A DNA stretch of 64,000 nt, taken from NCBI RefSeq assembly GCF_029193885.1, contig NZ_JARFVB010000001.1, positions 682,001-746,000 of the forward strand, given 5' to 3'. Both the position numbers and the translations under genes were made by a program. Each line of letters opens with the position of its first letter. The first letter of the stretch is position 1. The stretch comes from Flagellimonas yonaguniensis. Its GTDB lineage: Bacteria; Bacteroidota; Bacteroidia; Flavobacteriales; Flavobacteriaceae. Shown here piece by piece: positions 8,237 through 16,980 of the stretch. Under the pieces are notes generated by a model. That model was not told the origin of the DNA and searched no databases. It saw only the letters and a program-made list of their open reading frames with translations.

Positions 8237-9896
8237 ACCAATACTTACAGCATGGCAACGGCTTATGGGGCTGCTTGCCTTGGATAAAAAAGACATTTTT
8301 CAAATATTCTACTACGCCATTTTTGCGGGATTGGTCAATCTGTCCCTTCCTTTGGGAATACAGGCCATAATCAATCTTATACAAGGGGCCAGGGTAAGTA
8401 CATCATGGATTGTTTTGGTGGTATTGGTTACCCTTGGGGTAGCGTTTGTCGGTGTGCTCCAGTTGATGCAGATACGGATTATTGAGAACCTCCAACAGAA
8501 AATTTTCACAAGGTCCTCGTTTGAGTTTGCCTATCGTTTTCCAAAAATAAAAATGAGCGAACTCCGGTATTATTACCCCCCAGAGTTGGCCAACCGCTTT
8601 TTTGATACCCTTACCGTGCAAAAATCCTTGTCCAAGATTTTGATCGATTTTCCCGCGGCATTGTTGCAGATAGTGTTTGGTTTGTTACTACTTTCTTTTT
8701 ATCATCCATTCTTTATTATTTATGGGTTATTGCTGCTCTTGCTCATATACATTGTGTTCAAGTTTACGGCGCAAAGAGGATTGGATACCAGTCTGGACGA
8801 GTCAAAAATCAAATATAAGGTGGCACATTGGGTGCAGGAAATTGCCCGTTCCATCATCAGTTTCAAACTTTCGGGAAAAACTTCCCATGCCTTGGACAAA
8901 AACGACACCTTGGTCGATGAGTATTTGGAGGCTAGGGAAAGTCACTTTAGGGTCTTGGTACTGCAATTCATCCAAATGATTGGCTTTAAGGTCTTGGTTA
9001 CAGCAGGCTTGTTGTTGATTGGCGGTCTGTTGGTCTTGGATCAGCAGATGAACATAGGTCAGTTTGTAGCTGCTGAAATCATCATTTTATTGGTCATCAG
9101 TTCAGTTGAAAAAATGATTTTGGGCCTTGAAACGGTTTATGATCTTTTGACTTCCTTGGAAAAAATGGGTCAGGTGGTGGATAAGGAACTGGAACCCCAA
9201 ACCGGGGAGACGCCATTCAAGGAGGACGAAGGTTTGATTGTGGAGCTCGAGGATATCGTTTACAAAGTTCCAGGACTGGAAAAGAAGATCATAGACCATT
9301 TGTCGCTCACTATTAAACCGGACACCAAGTTGTTGGTGCAAGGAAAAAGTGGTTCGGGAAGATCCACACTTTTACGGATGATGGCGGGCATTCTTGAGCC
9401 TGATGAAGGAAAAATCTACGTGAACAATGTATCGCTCCAGGGTGTGAAATTGAGTCAATACAGATCATATCTGGGGCATTCCCTTAACGAGGAATATCCA
9501 TTCGAGGGAACCCTGCTGGACAATATCACTTTTGGTAACAAGGACATTCCCATGGAAGATGTGTATTGGGCCTTGGAAAAAGTAAGTCTTACAGAATTTG
9601 TGAAAGAACAGCCCCAAGGTCTGAAAACCATCCTATATCCCGAAGGGAAAAAAATCCCTGATTTCATTTCCAGAAAAATAGTGTTGGCCCGAAGTATTGT
9701 GACAAGACCTAAACTCATGATTCTTAAAGATCCCTTGGAGCAATATGATGAGGAGGGCACAGAACGGATGATGGATTTCTTGACCGACCCAGCCAATGGA
9801 TGGGCTTTGGTGGTAGTCAGTGAAAACCCAAAATGGACAAGTCGCTGCAATCAAGTCATTCGGATGGAAAAAGGTAGATTGATCAACGTAAAATAA
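8229..9896 (+). CDS. ABC-exporter-like protein with fully degenerate ATPase motifs
   Basis: The 555-residue protein has an ABC-exporter membrane domain (helices within residues about 25-300) and a C-terminal nucleotide-binding fold (about 335-555), but no C39 peptidase domain. The ATPase motifs are all altered. Walker A reads GKSGSGRST (372-380) with Arg378 for Lys. The signature is IPDFI (476-480) instead of LSGGQ. Walker B is LMILKDP, with Lys500 and Asp501 for Asp-Glu. The Q-loop Gln is absent (HSLNEEYPFEG), and the H-loop His is Glu532 (VVVSEN). The frame is intact with ordinary codon use, so it looks selected and not decaying. It is followed by HlyD and TolC genes. Confidence 0.9.
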   Translation: MAKPILTAWQRLMGLLALDKKDIFQIFYYAIFAGLVNLSLPLGIQAIINLIQGARVSTSWIVLVVLVTLGVAFVGVLQLMQIRIIENLQQKIFTRSSFEFAYRFPKIKMSELRYYYPPELANRFFDTLTVQKSLSKILIDFPAALLQIVFGLLLLSFYHPFFIIYGLLLLLLIYIVFKFTAQRGLDTSLDESKIKYKVAHWVQEIARSIISFKLSGKTSHALDKNDTLVDEYLEARESHFRVLVLQFIQMIGFKVLVTAGLLLIGGLLVLDQQMNIGQFVAAEIIILLVISSVEKMILGLETVYDLLTSLEKMGQVVDKELEPQTGETPFKEDEGLIVELEDIVYKVPGLEKKIIDHLSLTIKPDTKLLVQGKSGSGRSTLLRMMAGILEPDEGKIYVNNVSLQGVKLSQYRSYLGHSLNEEYPFEGTLLDNITFGNKDIPMEDVYWALEKVSLTEFVKEQPQGLKTILYPEGKKIPDFISRKIVLARSIVTRPKLMILKDPLEQYDEEGTERMMDFLTDPANGWALVVVSENPKWTSRCNQVIRMEKGRLINVK

Positions 9897-9901
9897 AGTT
9901 C

Positions 9902-11257
9902 ATGCTCAATATTTCTTCAAATAATAAATTGAACGATAAAGTAGACCTTACAGGTTACGAGGCGGGCAAAAAGGTCTTCCACAAAAGGCACTATAAGCAA
10001 TTCAATCGCTTTTTGGCGGCTTTTTCCATCATTGTGCTTTTCATGATGTTTCTCCCATGGACCCAGAACATTTCCGGTAGAGGATATCTTACTACTTTGA
10101 CCCCCGATCAGAGACCGCAAACCATCCAATCACCGATTCCTGGGCGTATCGAGAAGTGGTTTGTTAGGGAAGGGGATTATGTCGAAAAAGGTGATACTAT
10201 TCTGCATATCTCAGAGGTAAAAAGTGAGTATTTCGACCCCGATCTAGTAGAACGCACCGGACAGCAAATTAAGGCCAAATCGATGTCCGTAACATCATAC
10301 CAAGAAAAGGTAAAAGCCTTGACCCAGCAAATAAGTGCCCTGCGACAAGAGCGTGGACTAAAGTTGGAACAGGCCAGAAACAAACTGGTACAGTCCGAGT
10401 TAAAGGTTAAAAGCGATAGTATTGATCTTGAAGCGGCGAAGACCAACATCACAATTGCCGAACGCCAGTATGATCGTACAGAAAAACTGCAACAGGAAGG
10501 ATTGAAGGCCGTGACCGATGTAGAAGAAAAGCGGTTGAAGTTACAGGAGACCCAAGCAAAACTCATAAGTCAAGAGAACAAATTGTTGAGCAGTAAAAAC
10601 GATGTCATCAATGCGCAAGTGGAGATCAACAGGGTGCAAGCAGCGTATACCGATAAGATTTCCAAAGCGCAGAGCGACCTCTATTCGGCCCAGTCCAATC
10701 AGTTTGACTCCGAAGCACAGGTCACCAAACTGGAGAACCAGTACACCAATTACGAGATGAGGAGCAATATGACCTACATACGAGCTCCCCAAAATGGATA
10801 TATTACAAAGGCCATTAAGTCTGGAATAGGTGAAACCTTCAAAGAAGGAGCACAATTGGTAGGTATAATGCCCTCGGATTATGATATAGCCGTGGAAACC
10901 TATGTAGACCCGATAGATCTTCCATTGATCCATTTGGACGAAAAAGTGCGTATCCAGTTCGATGGTTGGCCCGCTATCGTATTCAGTGGTTGGCCCAATG
11001 TTTCCTACGGAACATTTGGAGGTAAAGTGGTCGCTATTGAAACGTTCATCAGTCCCAATGGGAAGTATCGTGTGTTGTTGGCCCCAGATGAGGAAGAAGC
11101 GCCATGGCCCAAAGATCTTCGTGTAGGTTCCGGCGCAAGTACCATGGCTTTATTGGAAGATGTTCCAATTTGGTTCGAGTTGTGGCGACAATTGAACGGT
11201 TTCCCACCGAATTATTATCAACCCCAAAACACCAGTGCAAATGCTGCGAAGAAATAG
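9902..11257 (+). CDS. HlyD-family membrane fusion protein
   Basis: The 451-residue adaptor has a short cytoplasmic N terminus, one membrane helix (about 38-56, AAFSIIVLFMMFLPW), a lipoyl half-motif (IQSPIPGRIEKWFVREGDYV), a long coiled coil (about 110-290), the second half-lipoyl segment (IRAPQNGYITKAIKSG) and a beta-barrel domain. It would bridge the inner-membrane ABC protein to a TolC channel. It begins 5 nt after the ABC stop and overlaps the TolC gene, so it is translationally coupled within the operon. Confidence 0.9.
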   Translation: MLNISSNNKLNDKVDLTGYEAGKKVFHKRHYKQFNRFLAAFSIIVLFMMFLPWTQNISGRGYLTTLTPDQRPQTIQSPIPGRIEKWFVREGDYVEKGDTILHISEVKSEYFDPDLVERTGQQIKAKSMSVTSYQEKVKALTQQISALRQERGLKLEQARNKLVQSELKVKSDSIDLEAAKTNITIAERQYDRTEKLQQEGLKAVTDVEEKRLKLQETQAKLISQENKLLSSKNDVINAQVEINRVQAAYTDKISKAQSDLYSAQSNQFDSEAQVTKLENQYTNYEMRSNMTYIRAPQNGYITKAIKSGIGETFKEGAQLVGIMPSDYDIAVETYVDPIDLPLIHLDEKVRIQFDGWPAIVFSGWPNVSYGTFGGKVVAIETFISPNGKYRVLLAPDEEEAPWPKDLRVGSGASTMALLEDVPIWFELWRQLNGFPPNYYQPQNTSANAAKK

Positions 11258-12656
11258 AAGCCTGCTTTTATTTTGTACCCTCTTTTTCTTTTCTGTGAAC
11301 CTGTTTTACGCACAGCAAGATTCCTTGGTGCTCGGGTTTAAAGAGTATTTGGGTTATGTGAAAAAATACCATCCCGTTGCCAAACAGGCCCAGTTGAACA
11401 TAGCCATGGGTCAGGCCAACTTGATGAAGGCGCGGGGAGGTTTTGATCCTAAAGTGGAAGTGGATTACGATAGGAAAGAGTTTAAAGGAACCGAATATTG
11501 GGACCGACTGAACGCCACCTTCAAGATTCCGACATGGTTCGGTATTGAATTGAAAGGAAATTTTCAGCAGAATGAAGGCTATTATCTGAACCCCGATGAA
11601 ACCTTGCCCGAAGATGGCCTCTACAGTGCGGGGGTGTCCATGTCCATTTTGCAGGGATTTTGGATCAATGAGCGCATGGCCACCCTGCGAAAGGCCAAAT
11701 TGTTCAGGGAGCAGACCAAGGCCAATCAGGATTTACAGGTCAACCAAGTATTGTACAACGCTTCGCTTGCCTACTTTGATTGGTTAAAAGCATACAGGGA
11801 TGCCGAGGTGTACAAGGATTTTTTGGATAATGCCGAAATTCGTTTTCAGGGAATCAAGGAAAGTGCCCTTGCAGGCGACATTGCAATGATTGATACCGTA
11901 GAAGCAAAAATTGCCGTTCGGAATAGGGATTTAGGGTATCAGCAGGCAAAAGTAAAACTGATGAAAAAGTCACTGGAGCTCAGCAATTTTTTATGGATTG
12001 AGGACGTGCCCGTGGAGCTTCAACCAGGCATACAACCCAATATGGAACCAGAGATGGACATCAACACAACTTTGGAAATAGAGGGTGTGCCCTTGGACAG
12101 TTTCAATTTGGAAACCCATCCTAAACTAATGTCCTTGGACTATAAAATTGAAGGGTTGACAGTGGACAAACGTTTAAAAGCGAATAAACTACTGCCCAAA
12201 CTCAAGGCAGAATACAATTTTGTCACAGAAACCCCCGAGTTGATGAATTCCTTTGTTACCGAAAACTACAAGGCAGGATTGAGTTTTCAAATGCCCATAT
12301 TCCTTCGGAAGGAGCGTGGGGATTTAAAACTGGCGAAGTTCAAGCTCAGGGATGCGGAATACGAAAGGGACAATGCCCAAGTGGAAATACAGAACAAGGT
12401 CATCGCTATTTATAACGAACTGGATTCCTTCACTGAACAGAACCAATTGATTGCCAATATCGTAAAAGATTACACAACGATGTTGCAAGCTGAGGAGCGA
12501 AAGTTCAGTTTTGGGGAGAGCTCCCTCTTCTTGATCAATTCCAGGGAAAGCAAACTCATTGATGCCTACCTGAAACAGAACGACATACAGAACAAGTATT
12601 TTTATACTAAGGCCATGCTGTTCAAGAGTTTGGCCATCAACCCAAAAACATTGTAA
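11241..12656 (+). CDS. TolC-family outer-membrane efflux protein
   Basis: The 471-residue protein has a signal peptide ending in FYAQ and two TolC-type helical repeats (for example EYLGYVKKYHPVAKQAQLNI and KFKLRDAEYERDNAQVEIQN). It forms the outer-membrane channel of the tripartite exporter. The ATG at 11241 is preferred; a GTG at 11235 in the same frame is possible. It overlaps the HlyD gene by 17 bp. No substrate gene follows in the operon. Confidence 0.88.
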   Translation: MLRRNRSLLLFCTLFFFSVNLFYAQQDSLVLGFKEYLGYVKKYHPVAKQAQLNIAMGQANLMKARGGFDPKVEVDYDRKEFKGTEYWDRLNATFKIPTWFGIELKGNFQQNEGYYLNPDETLPEDGLYSAGVSMSILQGFWINERMATLRKAKLFREQTKANQDLQVNQVLYNASLAYFDWLKAYRDAEVYKDFLDNAEIRFQGIKESALAGDIAMIDTVEAKIAVRNRDLGYQQAKVKLMKKSLELSNFLWIEDVPVELQPGIQPNMEPEMDINTTLEIEGVPLDSFNLETHPKLMSLDYKIEGLTVDKRLKANKLLPKLKAEYNFVTETPELMNSFVTENYKAGLSFQMPIFLRKERGDLKLAKFKLRDAEYERDNAQVEIQNKVIAIYNELDSFTEQNQLIANIVKDYTTMLQAEERKFSFGESSLFLINSRESKLIDAYLKQNDIQNKYFYTKAMLFKSLAINPKTL

Positions 12657-12715
12657 GGAAAAGGTTGTAAAAACAACCAATGACAAAAGTCACCTAATAG
12701 GAAGATTGTCCGCGG

Positions 12716-12723
12716 TACTTTTG
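12716..12723 (+). promoter_or_regulatory. -7 box upstream of the thioredoxin-like gene
   Basis: TACTTTTG matches TAnnTTTG and lies 14 nt before the ATG at 12738. It suggests transcription separate from the exporter operon. Confidence 0.4.
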
Positions 12724-12737
12724 CAAAAACATTTTTT

Positions 12738-13358
12738 ATGGAAGTATTGGAGCAAAATAGATTGGAAATAGTTCAGGAGTACATTGAAAAAGCGATGGAT
12801 TATCCAAGATACAGTGAGTTGGTGCGTCAACTTGCCAAAACTGGTAAGACCACTGGACCCAATCAGTCCGAAGTTATGGTCAACTATACCAAATTAGGCG
12901 ACCGACGAATGGCTCGTTGGGAGAAAACTTTCAAGATTCCCGAGGATATTCAACAAAAATTGGAATCTCTGGAAAAGGATTTGGTGTTTTTGGCACTAAC
13001 GGAAAGTTGGTGTGGGGATGCGGCTGCCAGTTTGCCCATCATCAACAAAGTGGCCGAAACAAGTCCAAATATTGCTCTAAAAGTTGTTCTGCGGGACGAA
13101 AGTGTTGATTTGATGGATACGTTCCTTACCAACGGTGCCCGTTCCATTCCCAAAGTCATTGTTTTGGACAAAACCAAAAACGAAATTGTAGGAGAGTGGG
13201 GGCCAAGACCAAGCATTGCCACCCAAATGGTGGAAGATTGTAAAAGAGAGCATGGAAAATTGACCGATGAGTTCAAACAAGAACTTCAGGTTTGGTATAA
13301 TAAAAATAAAGGCGAAAATATTCTGGAGGATATCTTGGAATTACTTGCTCTGGAATAG
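12738..13358 (+). CDS. Thioredoxin-family protein with single active-site cysteine
   Basis: The 206-residue protein has a helical N terminus (1-75) and a thioredoxin fold in which the active site reads ESWCGDAAASLP. Cys92 is kept but the second cysteine is Ala95. The cis-proline region (RSIPKVIVLD) is intact. Such proteins belong to a Bacteroidota thioredoxin subgroup; a monothiol mechanism or binding function is likely, but classic disulfide exchange is not possible. The end overlaps the convergent TonB-like gene by 18 bp. Confidence 0.8.
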   Translation: MEVLEQNRLEIVQEYIEKAMDYPRYSELVRQLAKTGKTTGPNQSEVMVNYTKLGDRRMARWEKTFKIPEDIQQKLESLEKDLVFLALTESWCGDAAASLPIINKVAETSPNIALKVVLRDESVDLMDTFLTNGARSIPKVIVLDKTKNEIVGEWGPRPSIATQMVEDCKREHGKLTDEFKQELQVWYNKNKGENILEDILELLALE

Positions 13359-14060
13359 ATAGGTGATCGTTCCGATTTGCGATGCCTTGGAATCTGAGTT
13401 GAAACGTGCCTTTAATGCATAGGCAATGGCATTGTCCACCAAACATCCGTTACTGGTTCCAGAGCTTTTATCATTAAAAGTGGCTTCGGTTACATAGCCA
13501 TTGCTGTCCACGGTTATATTCACAACGACTTTTCCCCCCTCAATACAGGTGTAAATCGGAGGAGGAAGATGGTATGCGTTTCTATCCACCAAAGAGTAGG
13601 AAATGGAGGTGCGCTTATCTTTTAGGTAATCGGTAAACTCTTCTTTTTGGGCATCACGTTCGCCCAATTTTTCCTTTTTCTCATCACGTTGGGCACGTAA
13701 TTGTTTCAATTGCTCTTCAAAAGCGGAATTATCGGCATATTCCCCGGTTTCACTGCTCAAGGCTCTTTCTTCCATGAGCTCTTCCAAAGTTTTTAGAGGT
13801 TCTGGATTCCCCACACTGGGTTTTGCAGTTTGATTGACTGCCATGTGGCTTTTAATGGGATCGTTGGCGGCTTGCATTTCCTCCAATCGTTGCTCTTCCT
13901 CTTCGAGAAGTTCTTCGATATCCTCATCGGCCAAGCTCATTTCAATGACATACTCATCCTCTTGTATGCCCCCTAAGTGAATATTGAAAAGCAATAAAAT
14001 CACTATGGACATAGCGAAGAAAGTGATCAAAAGTGATAACTGGCTCTTATTTAAGTTCAT
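13341..14060 (-). CDS. TonB-like energy transducer
   Basis: The 239-residue protein has an N-terminal membrane helix (LLITFFAMSIVILLLF), a long charged, Glu-rich and probably coiled-coil periplasmic stretch (about 40-160), and a C-terminal TonB-like domain (VVVNITVDSNGYVTEATF). It probably couples the proton motive force to an outer-membrane receptor, although the domain is short and divergent. The ATG at 14060 puts the membrane helix near the N terminus. It follows truB by 48 nt and may be the last gene of the ftsX operon. Confidence 0.7.
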   Translation of the reverse strand: MNLNKSQLSLLITFFAMSIVILLLFNIHLGGIQEDEYVIEMSLADEDIEELLEEEEQRLEEMQAANDPIKSHMAVNQTAKPSVGNPEPLKTLEELMEERALSSETGEYADNSAFEEQLKQLRAQRDEKKEKLGERDAQKEEFTDYLKDKRTSISYSLVDRNAYHLPPPIYTCIEGGKVVVNITVDSNGYVTEATFNDKSSGTSNGCLVDNAIAYALKARFNSDSKASQIGTITYLFQSK

Positions 14061-14108
14061 GGTTTTACTATAACCGCTTTTTTGCAAAAATATTTTATCC
14101 CAACCAGC

Positions 14109-14813
14109 CTAGGTCGAAGCGTTTACTTCAAGCTTTTCCTTGAAATCATTGGGACTTGTAGCATTATTTACGTTGTAATCCCCTATTTTGGTTCTCCGGA
14201 GCTTGGATAGATAGCCTCCAGAGTCCAAAACTTTACCAAAATCGTGCGCCAGGGAACGGATATAGGTTCCTTTACTGCACACCACCCGAAAATCCACTTC
14301 GGGAAGTTCGATTCGGGTAATCTCGAACTCTAAAATTTCTATTTTTCGTGATTTTACTTCGACTTGTTTCCCCTCACGGGCCAGTTCATATAATCGCTTA
14401 CCATCTTTTTTTAAGGCTGAAAAAATAGGAGGCACCTGATCAATTTCACCAAAGAATTGTGTTGTGGCTTCTTTGATGGATGCATCTGTAATATGTTCAG
14501 TGGGAAAGGTCTCGTTCACTTCGGTCTCCAAATCGTATGATGGCGTAGTGGCGCCCAGTGTGAAAGTACCCGTGTATTCTTTTACCTGTCCTTGAAGCTC
14601 TGGGATTTTTTTAGTGAATTTCCCCGTGCAGATAATCAGCAGGCCTGTGGCCAAAGGATCTAATGTACCCGCATGACCGATTTTTATCTTTTTAAGGCCG
14701 AATTTTTTACGAATGGCCCATTTCAAAGCGTTCACTGCTTGGAAGGAAGTCCATTCCAGTGGTTTATCGATCAATAGAATCTGACCGCTTAAAAAATCTT
14801 CTTTGGTGTTCAA
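14109..14813 (-). CDS. truB: tRNA pseudouridine(55) synthase
   Basis: TruB converts U55 in the T-loop of tRNAs to pseudouridine. The 234-residue protein has the catalytic motif HAGTLDPLATG (Asp52), the opening GQILLIDKPLEWTSFQAVN, the FGEIDQVPPIFSALKKDGKR segment and the RIxxL-type block CSKGTYIRSLAHDFG. It follows uppP by 30 nt in the conserved ftsX-DUF3098-uppP-truB order. Confidence 0.95.
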   Translation of the reverse strand: MNTKEDFLSGQILLIDKPLEWTSFQAVNALKWAIRKKFGLKKIKIGHAGTLDPLATGLLIICTGKFTKKIPELQGQVKEYTGTFTLGATTPSYDLETEVNETFPTEHITDASIKEATTQFFGEIDQVPPIFSALKKDGKRLYELAREGKQVEVKSRKIEILEFEITRIELPEVDFRVVCSKGTYIRSLAHDFGKVLDSGGYLSKLRRTKIGDYNVNNATSPNDFKEKLEVNAST

Positions 14814-14843
14814 AAACTCGGGGTTTGTGGCAAATATACTGAT

Positions 14844-15638
14844 CTATCCCCAAATGCTCCATGCAAGAGCGATGATGCCTACGATCAAACAGTAAATGGC
14901 AAAATAGGTAAGCTTGCTTTGGCGTACCAATTTGATCATCCAAGTACAAGCGGCAAGTCCAGCGATAAAAGCGGCGACAAATCCTGCGCCCATGGCCACG
15001 GCTTGGTCACCATGAAAAGAAATCTCACCACCCATCAAATCTTTGGCCACTTTTCCCAAAATCAGTGGAACCACCATCAAAAAAGAGAAACGGGCCGATT
15101 TTGTTTTGTCAACTCCCAAAAGTACGGCGGCGGAAATAGTTGCCCCACTTCGGGAAATCCCGGGCAGAATGGCAACCGCCTGCGCCATTCCAATGGCAAA
15201 AGCACTACGGAAGGATACATTTTTATCAGTGGTTTTGGCTAAATCTGCCAAATAGAGCAGAAATGCTGTGATCACCAACATAATACCAACAATGACGATG
15301 GCACCATCAAAAAACACTTCAATAAAGTCATTTAAAAAAAGTCCTACCAAAGCGGCAGGAATCATGGAGATAATGATTTTTAAGGAAAATTGGGTTTCCT
15401 CGTTCCATTTAAATTGAAACAGGCCCTTCAAAATTTCAAAAACATCTTTTCGGAACACCACGAGGGTACTTAATGCGGTCGCAAAGTGTAGCACTACGGT
15501 GAACAATAAACTTTCTTCGGGAACGGCTTGTGCTCCCAAAATGGCTTTTCCCAATTCTAAGTGACCGCTGGAGGAAACAGGTAAAAACTCGGTCAATCCC
15601 TGAATGATTCCAAGGATGATGGCATCGATCAATTCCAA
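14844..15638 (-). CDS. uppP: Undecaprenyl-diphosphatase (bacitracin resistance family)
   Basis: UppP recycles the lipid carrier for peptidoglycan and other envelope polymers by removing a phosphate from undecaprenyl diphosphate. The 264-residue protein is multi-spanning and carries both signature motifs: GLTEFLPVSSSGHLELG near the N terminus and LPGISRSGATISAAVLLG in the second half. It starts immediately after the DUF3098 gene with no spacer, indicating translational coupling. Confidence 0.95.
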   Translation of the reverse strand: MELIDAIILGIIQGLTEFLPVSSSGHLELGKAILGAQAVPEESLLFTVVLHFATALSTLVVFRKDVFEILKGLFQFKWNEETQFSLKIIISMIPAALVGLFLNDFIEVFFDGAIVIVGIMLVITAFLLYLADLAKTTDKNVSFRSAFAIGMAQAVAILPGISRSGATISAAVLLGVDKTKSARFSFLMVVPLILGKVAKDLMGGEISFHGDQAVAMGAGFVAAFIAGLAACTWMIKLVRQSKLTYFAIYCLIVGIIALAWSIWG

Positions 15639-15905
15639 TTATTCCTTATTTTTCTTGTGAGGATTCAACAATATGGCGTACACCTGAATGCCAAGACCGA
15701 TAAGAATCAAGGTCGGTGCAAGGCGGATTCTTCTAAAATTGTATATCTCAGGATTGAATACTTCAGGGTCGTCGCTTCCACCACCACTCATCAAAATAAA
15801 CCCAAGGGCAATAAAGGCAATACCTATAAATAGAAAGAGGTAGTTTTTCTTTTGGAAGACAAACTCTTTGGTAGGTTTTTGACCGTTCTTGTTTTTCTTG
15901 CTCAT
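15639..15905 (-). CDS. DUF3098 small membrane protein
   Basis: The 88-residue protein has a Lys-rich N terminus and two membrane helices (FLFIGIAFIALGFILMSGG and LAPTLILIGLGIQVYAILL) separated by the DDPEVFNPEIYNFRR loop typical of DUF3098. The gene lies between ftsX and uppP, the position it usually has in Flavobacteria, so a link to division or envelope synthesis is inferred. No biochemical role is known to me. Confidence 0.85.
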   Translation of the reverse strand: MSKKNKNGQKPTKEFVFQKKNYLFLFIGIAFIALGFILMSGGGSDDPEVFNPEIYNFRRIRLAPTLILIGLGIQVYAILLNPHKKNKE

Positions 15906-15914
15906 GCTGCAAAT

Positions 15915-16793
15915 TTAGTAATAAAGATCGTCCGTTCTCAGGTTTAGAAAGCGTTGTGTCGCAAAATGGGTGCTGGCCCATGAAATAATGACGCCCAAAC
16001 CAAATACACTAACGAACAAAATGATGAGAACAATATAATCTTGCAAAAGATTCAGTTCTGGGAAATTTTTGTTGATATAATAGACCAAAACGCCCAGTCC
16101 AATCAAGGCGACTACCGCTCCGACCATACCTAGTTTAATGTTCGTCCATATAAAAGGTCTTCGAATAAAAGTCTTGGTAGCGCCCACCATCTGCATGGTT
16201 TTAATAATGAACCTTTTGGAATAAATGGACAGTCGGATAGAGCTGTTAATCAACAAAACAGCGATGACCGTAAAAATGGCACTGGCCACCAATATCCATA
16301 GGCTGATTTTTCGGGCATTGTTGTTCAATAAAGAAATCAAAGGTTTGTCATAACTGACTTCGTCCACGTAGGCTTTGGCTGCCAAGTCTTCTGCAATCCC
16401 ATCAATTTGTTGTGGCGAGACAAAATCGGCCTTCAAATGCACATCAATGGAATTTTTTAATGGATTGTAGCCCAAAAACTCTTCAAAATTTTCGCCAATA
16501 TCCTCACTATATTGCTCTGCTGCATCTTCTTTGGAAATATATTCGGCCGACTTGGTGTACTCCGCAAGGGCCAAACTTTTCTGCAACTGATCTATTTCCA
16601 CAGGTTTTGCGCCGTCCTTCAAAAACACCGAAATGGTGATCTGCTCCTTAAAATGGTCCGCTAATTTTTTGGTATTGAGGACCAATAGGCCCAAAACACC
16701 CAAAAGAAACAAGACCAGGGCAATGCTCAAAGCCACGGAAAAGTAGGAGGAAATCAGTTTTCGACGCTGATATCGTTCAATATATTGGCTCAT
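15915..16793 (-). CDS. ftsX: Cell division permease FtsX
   Basis: FtsX with FtsE links the divisome to peptidoglycan hydrolase activation. The 292-residue protein has an N-terminal helix after RRKLISSYFSVALSIAL, a periplasmic domain (about 45-165; ITISVFLKDGAKPVEIDQLQ) and three C-terminal membrane helices with the conserved QMVGATKTFIRRPF loop. It heads an operon with DUF3098, uppP and truB; ftsE is not adjacent. Confidence 0.93.
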   Translation of the reverse strand: MSQYIERYQRRKLISSYFSVALSIALVLFLLGVLGLLVLNTKKLADHFKEQITISVFLKDGAKPVEIDQLQKSLALAEYTKSAEYISKEDAAEQYSEDIGENFEEFLGYNPLKNSIDVHLKADFVSPQQIDGIAEDLAAKAYVDEVSYDKPLISLLNNNARKISLWILVASAIFTVIAVLLINSSIRLSIYSKRFIIKTMQMVGATKTFIRRPFIWTNIKLGMVGAVVALIGLGVLVYYINKNFPELNLLQDYIVLIILFVSVFGLGVIISWASTHFATQRFLNLRTDDLYY

Positions 16794-16829
16794 AGAATAT
16801 GAATCAGTACGTAAAAATAGAAAAGTAAA

Positions 16830-16858
16830 TTGTATTTAGGGGATTAAACCTATTTTTG
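16830..16858 (+). promoter_or_regulatory. Bacteroidota-type promoter of leuS
   Basis: TTG at 16830-16832 and TATTTTTG at 16851-16858 are separated by 18 nt, an ideal spacing. Transcripts would carry a leader of about 115 nt that includes the palindromic repeat at 16883-16959. Confidence 0.55.
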
Positions 16859-16882
16859 CACACGAAAATAGATTCAAAATTT

Positions 16883-16959
16883 TGTCATTTCGAGTCCTTA
16901 ATAGAAGGGCGAGAAATCTTTTTTTGTTTGAAGACATCTCGACTGCGCTCGATGTGACA
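16883..16959. repeat. Interspersed palindromic repeat in the leuS leader
   Basis: TGTCATTTCGAG (16883-16894) and its near complement CTCGATGTGACA (16948-16959) bracket the element, and the inner part reads TCTCGACTGCGCTCGA (16937-16952). The right half recurs in inverted orientation inside leuS at 17898-17922 with only about one mismatch over 23 nt, so this is a dispersed family and not a chance hairpin. Confidence 0.7.
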
Positions 16960-16980
16960 TGAATTGACCATGAAATACGA

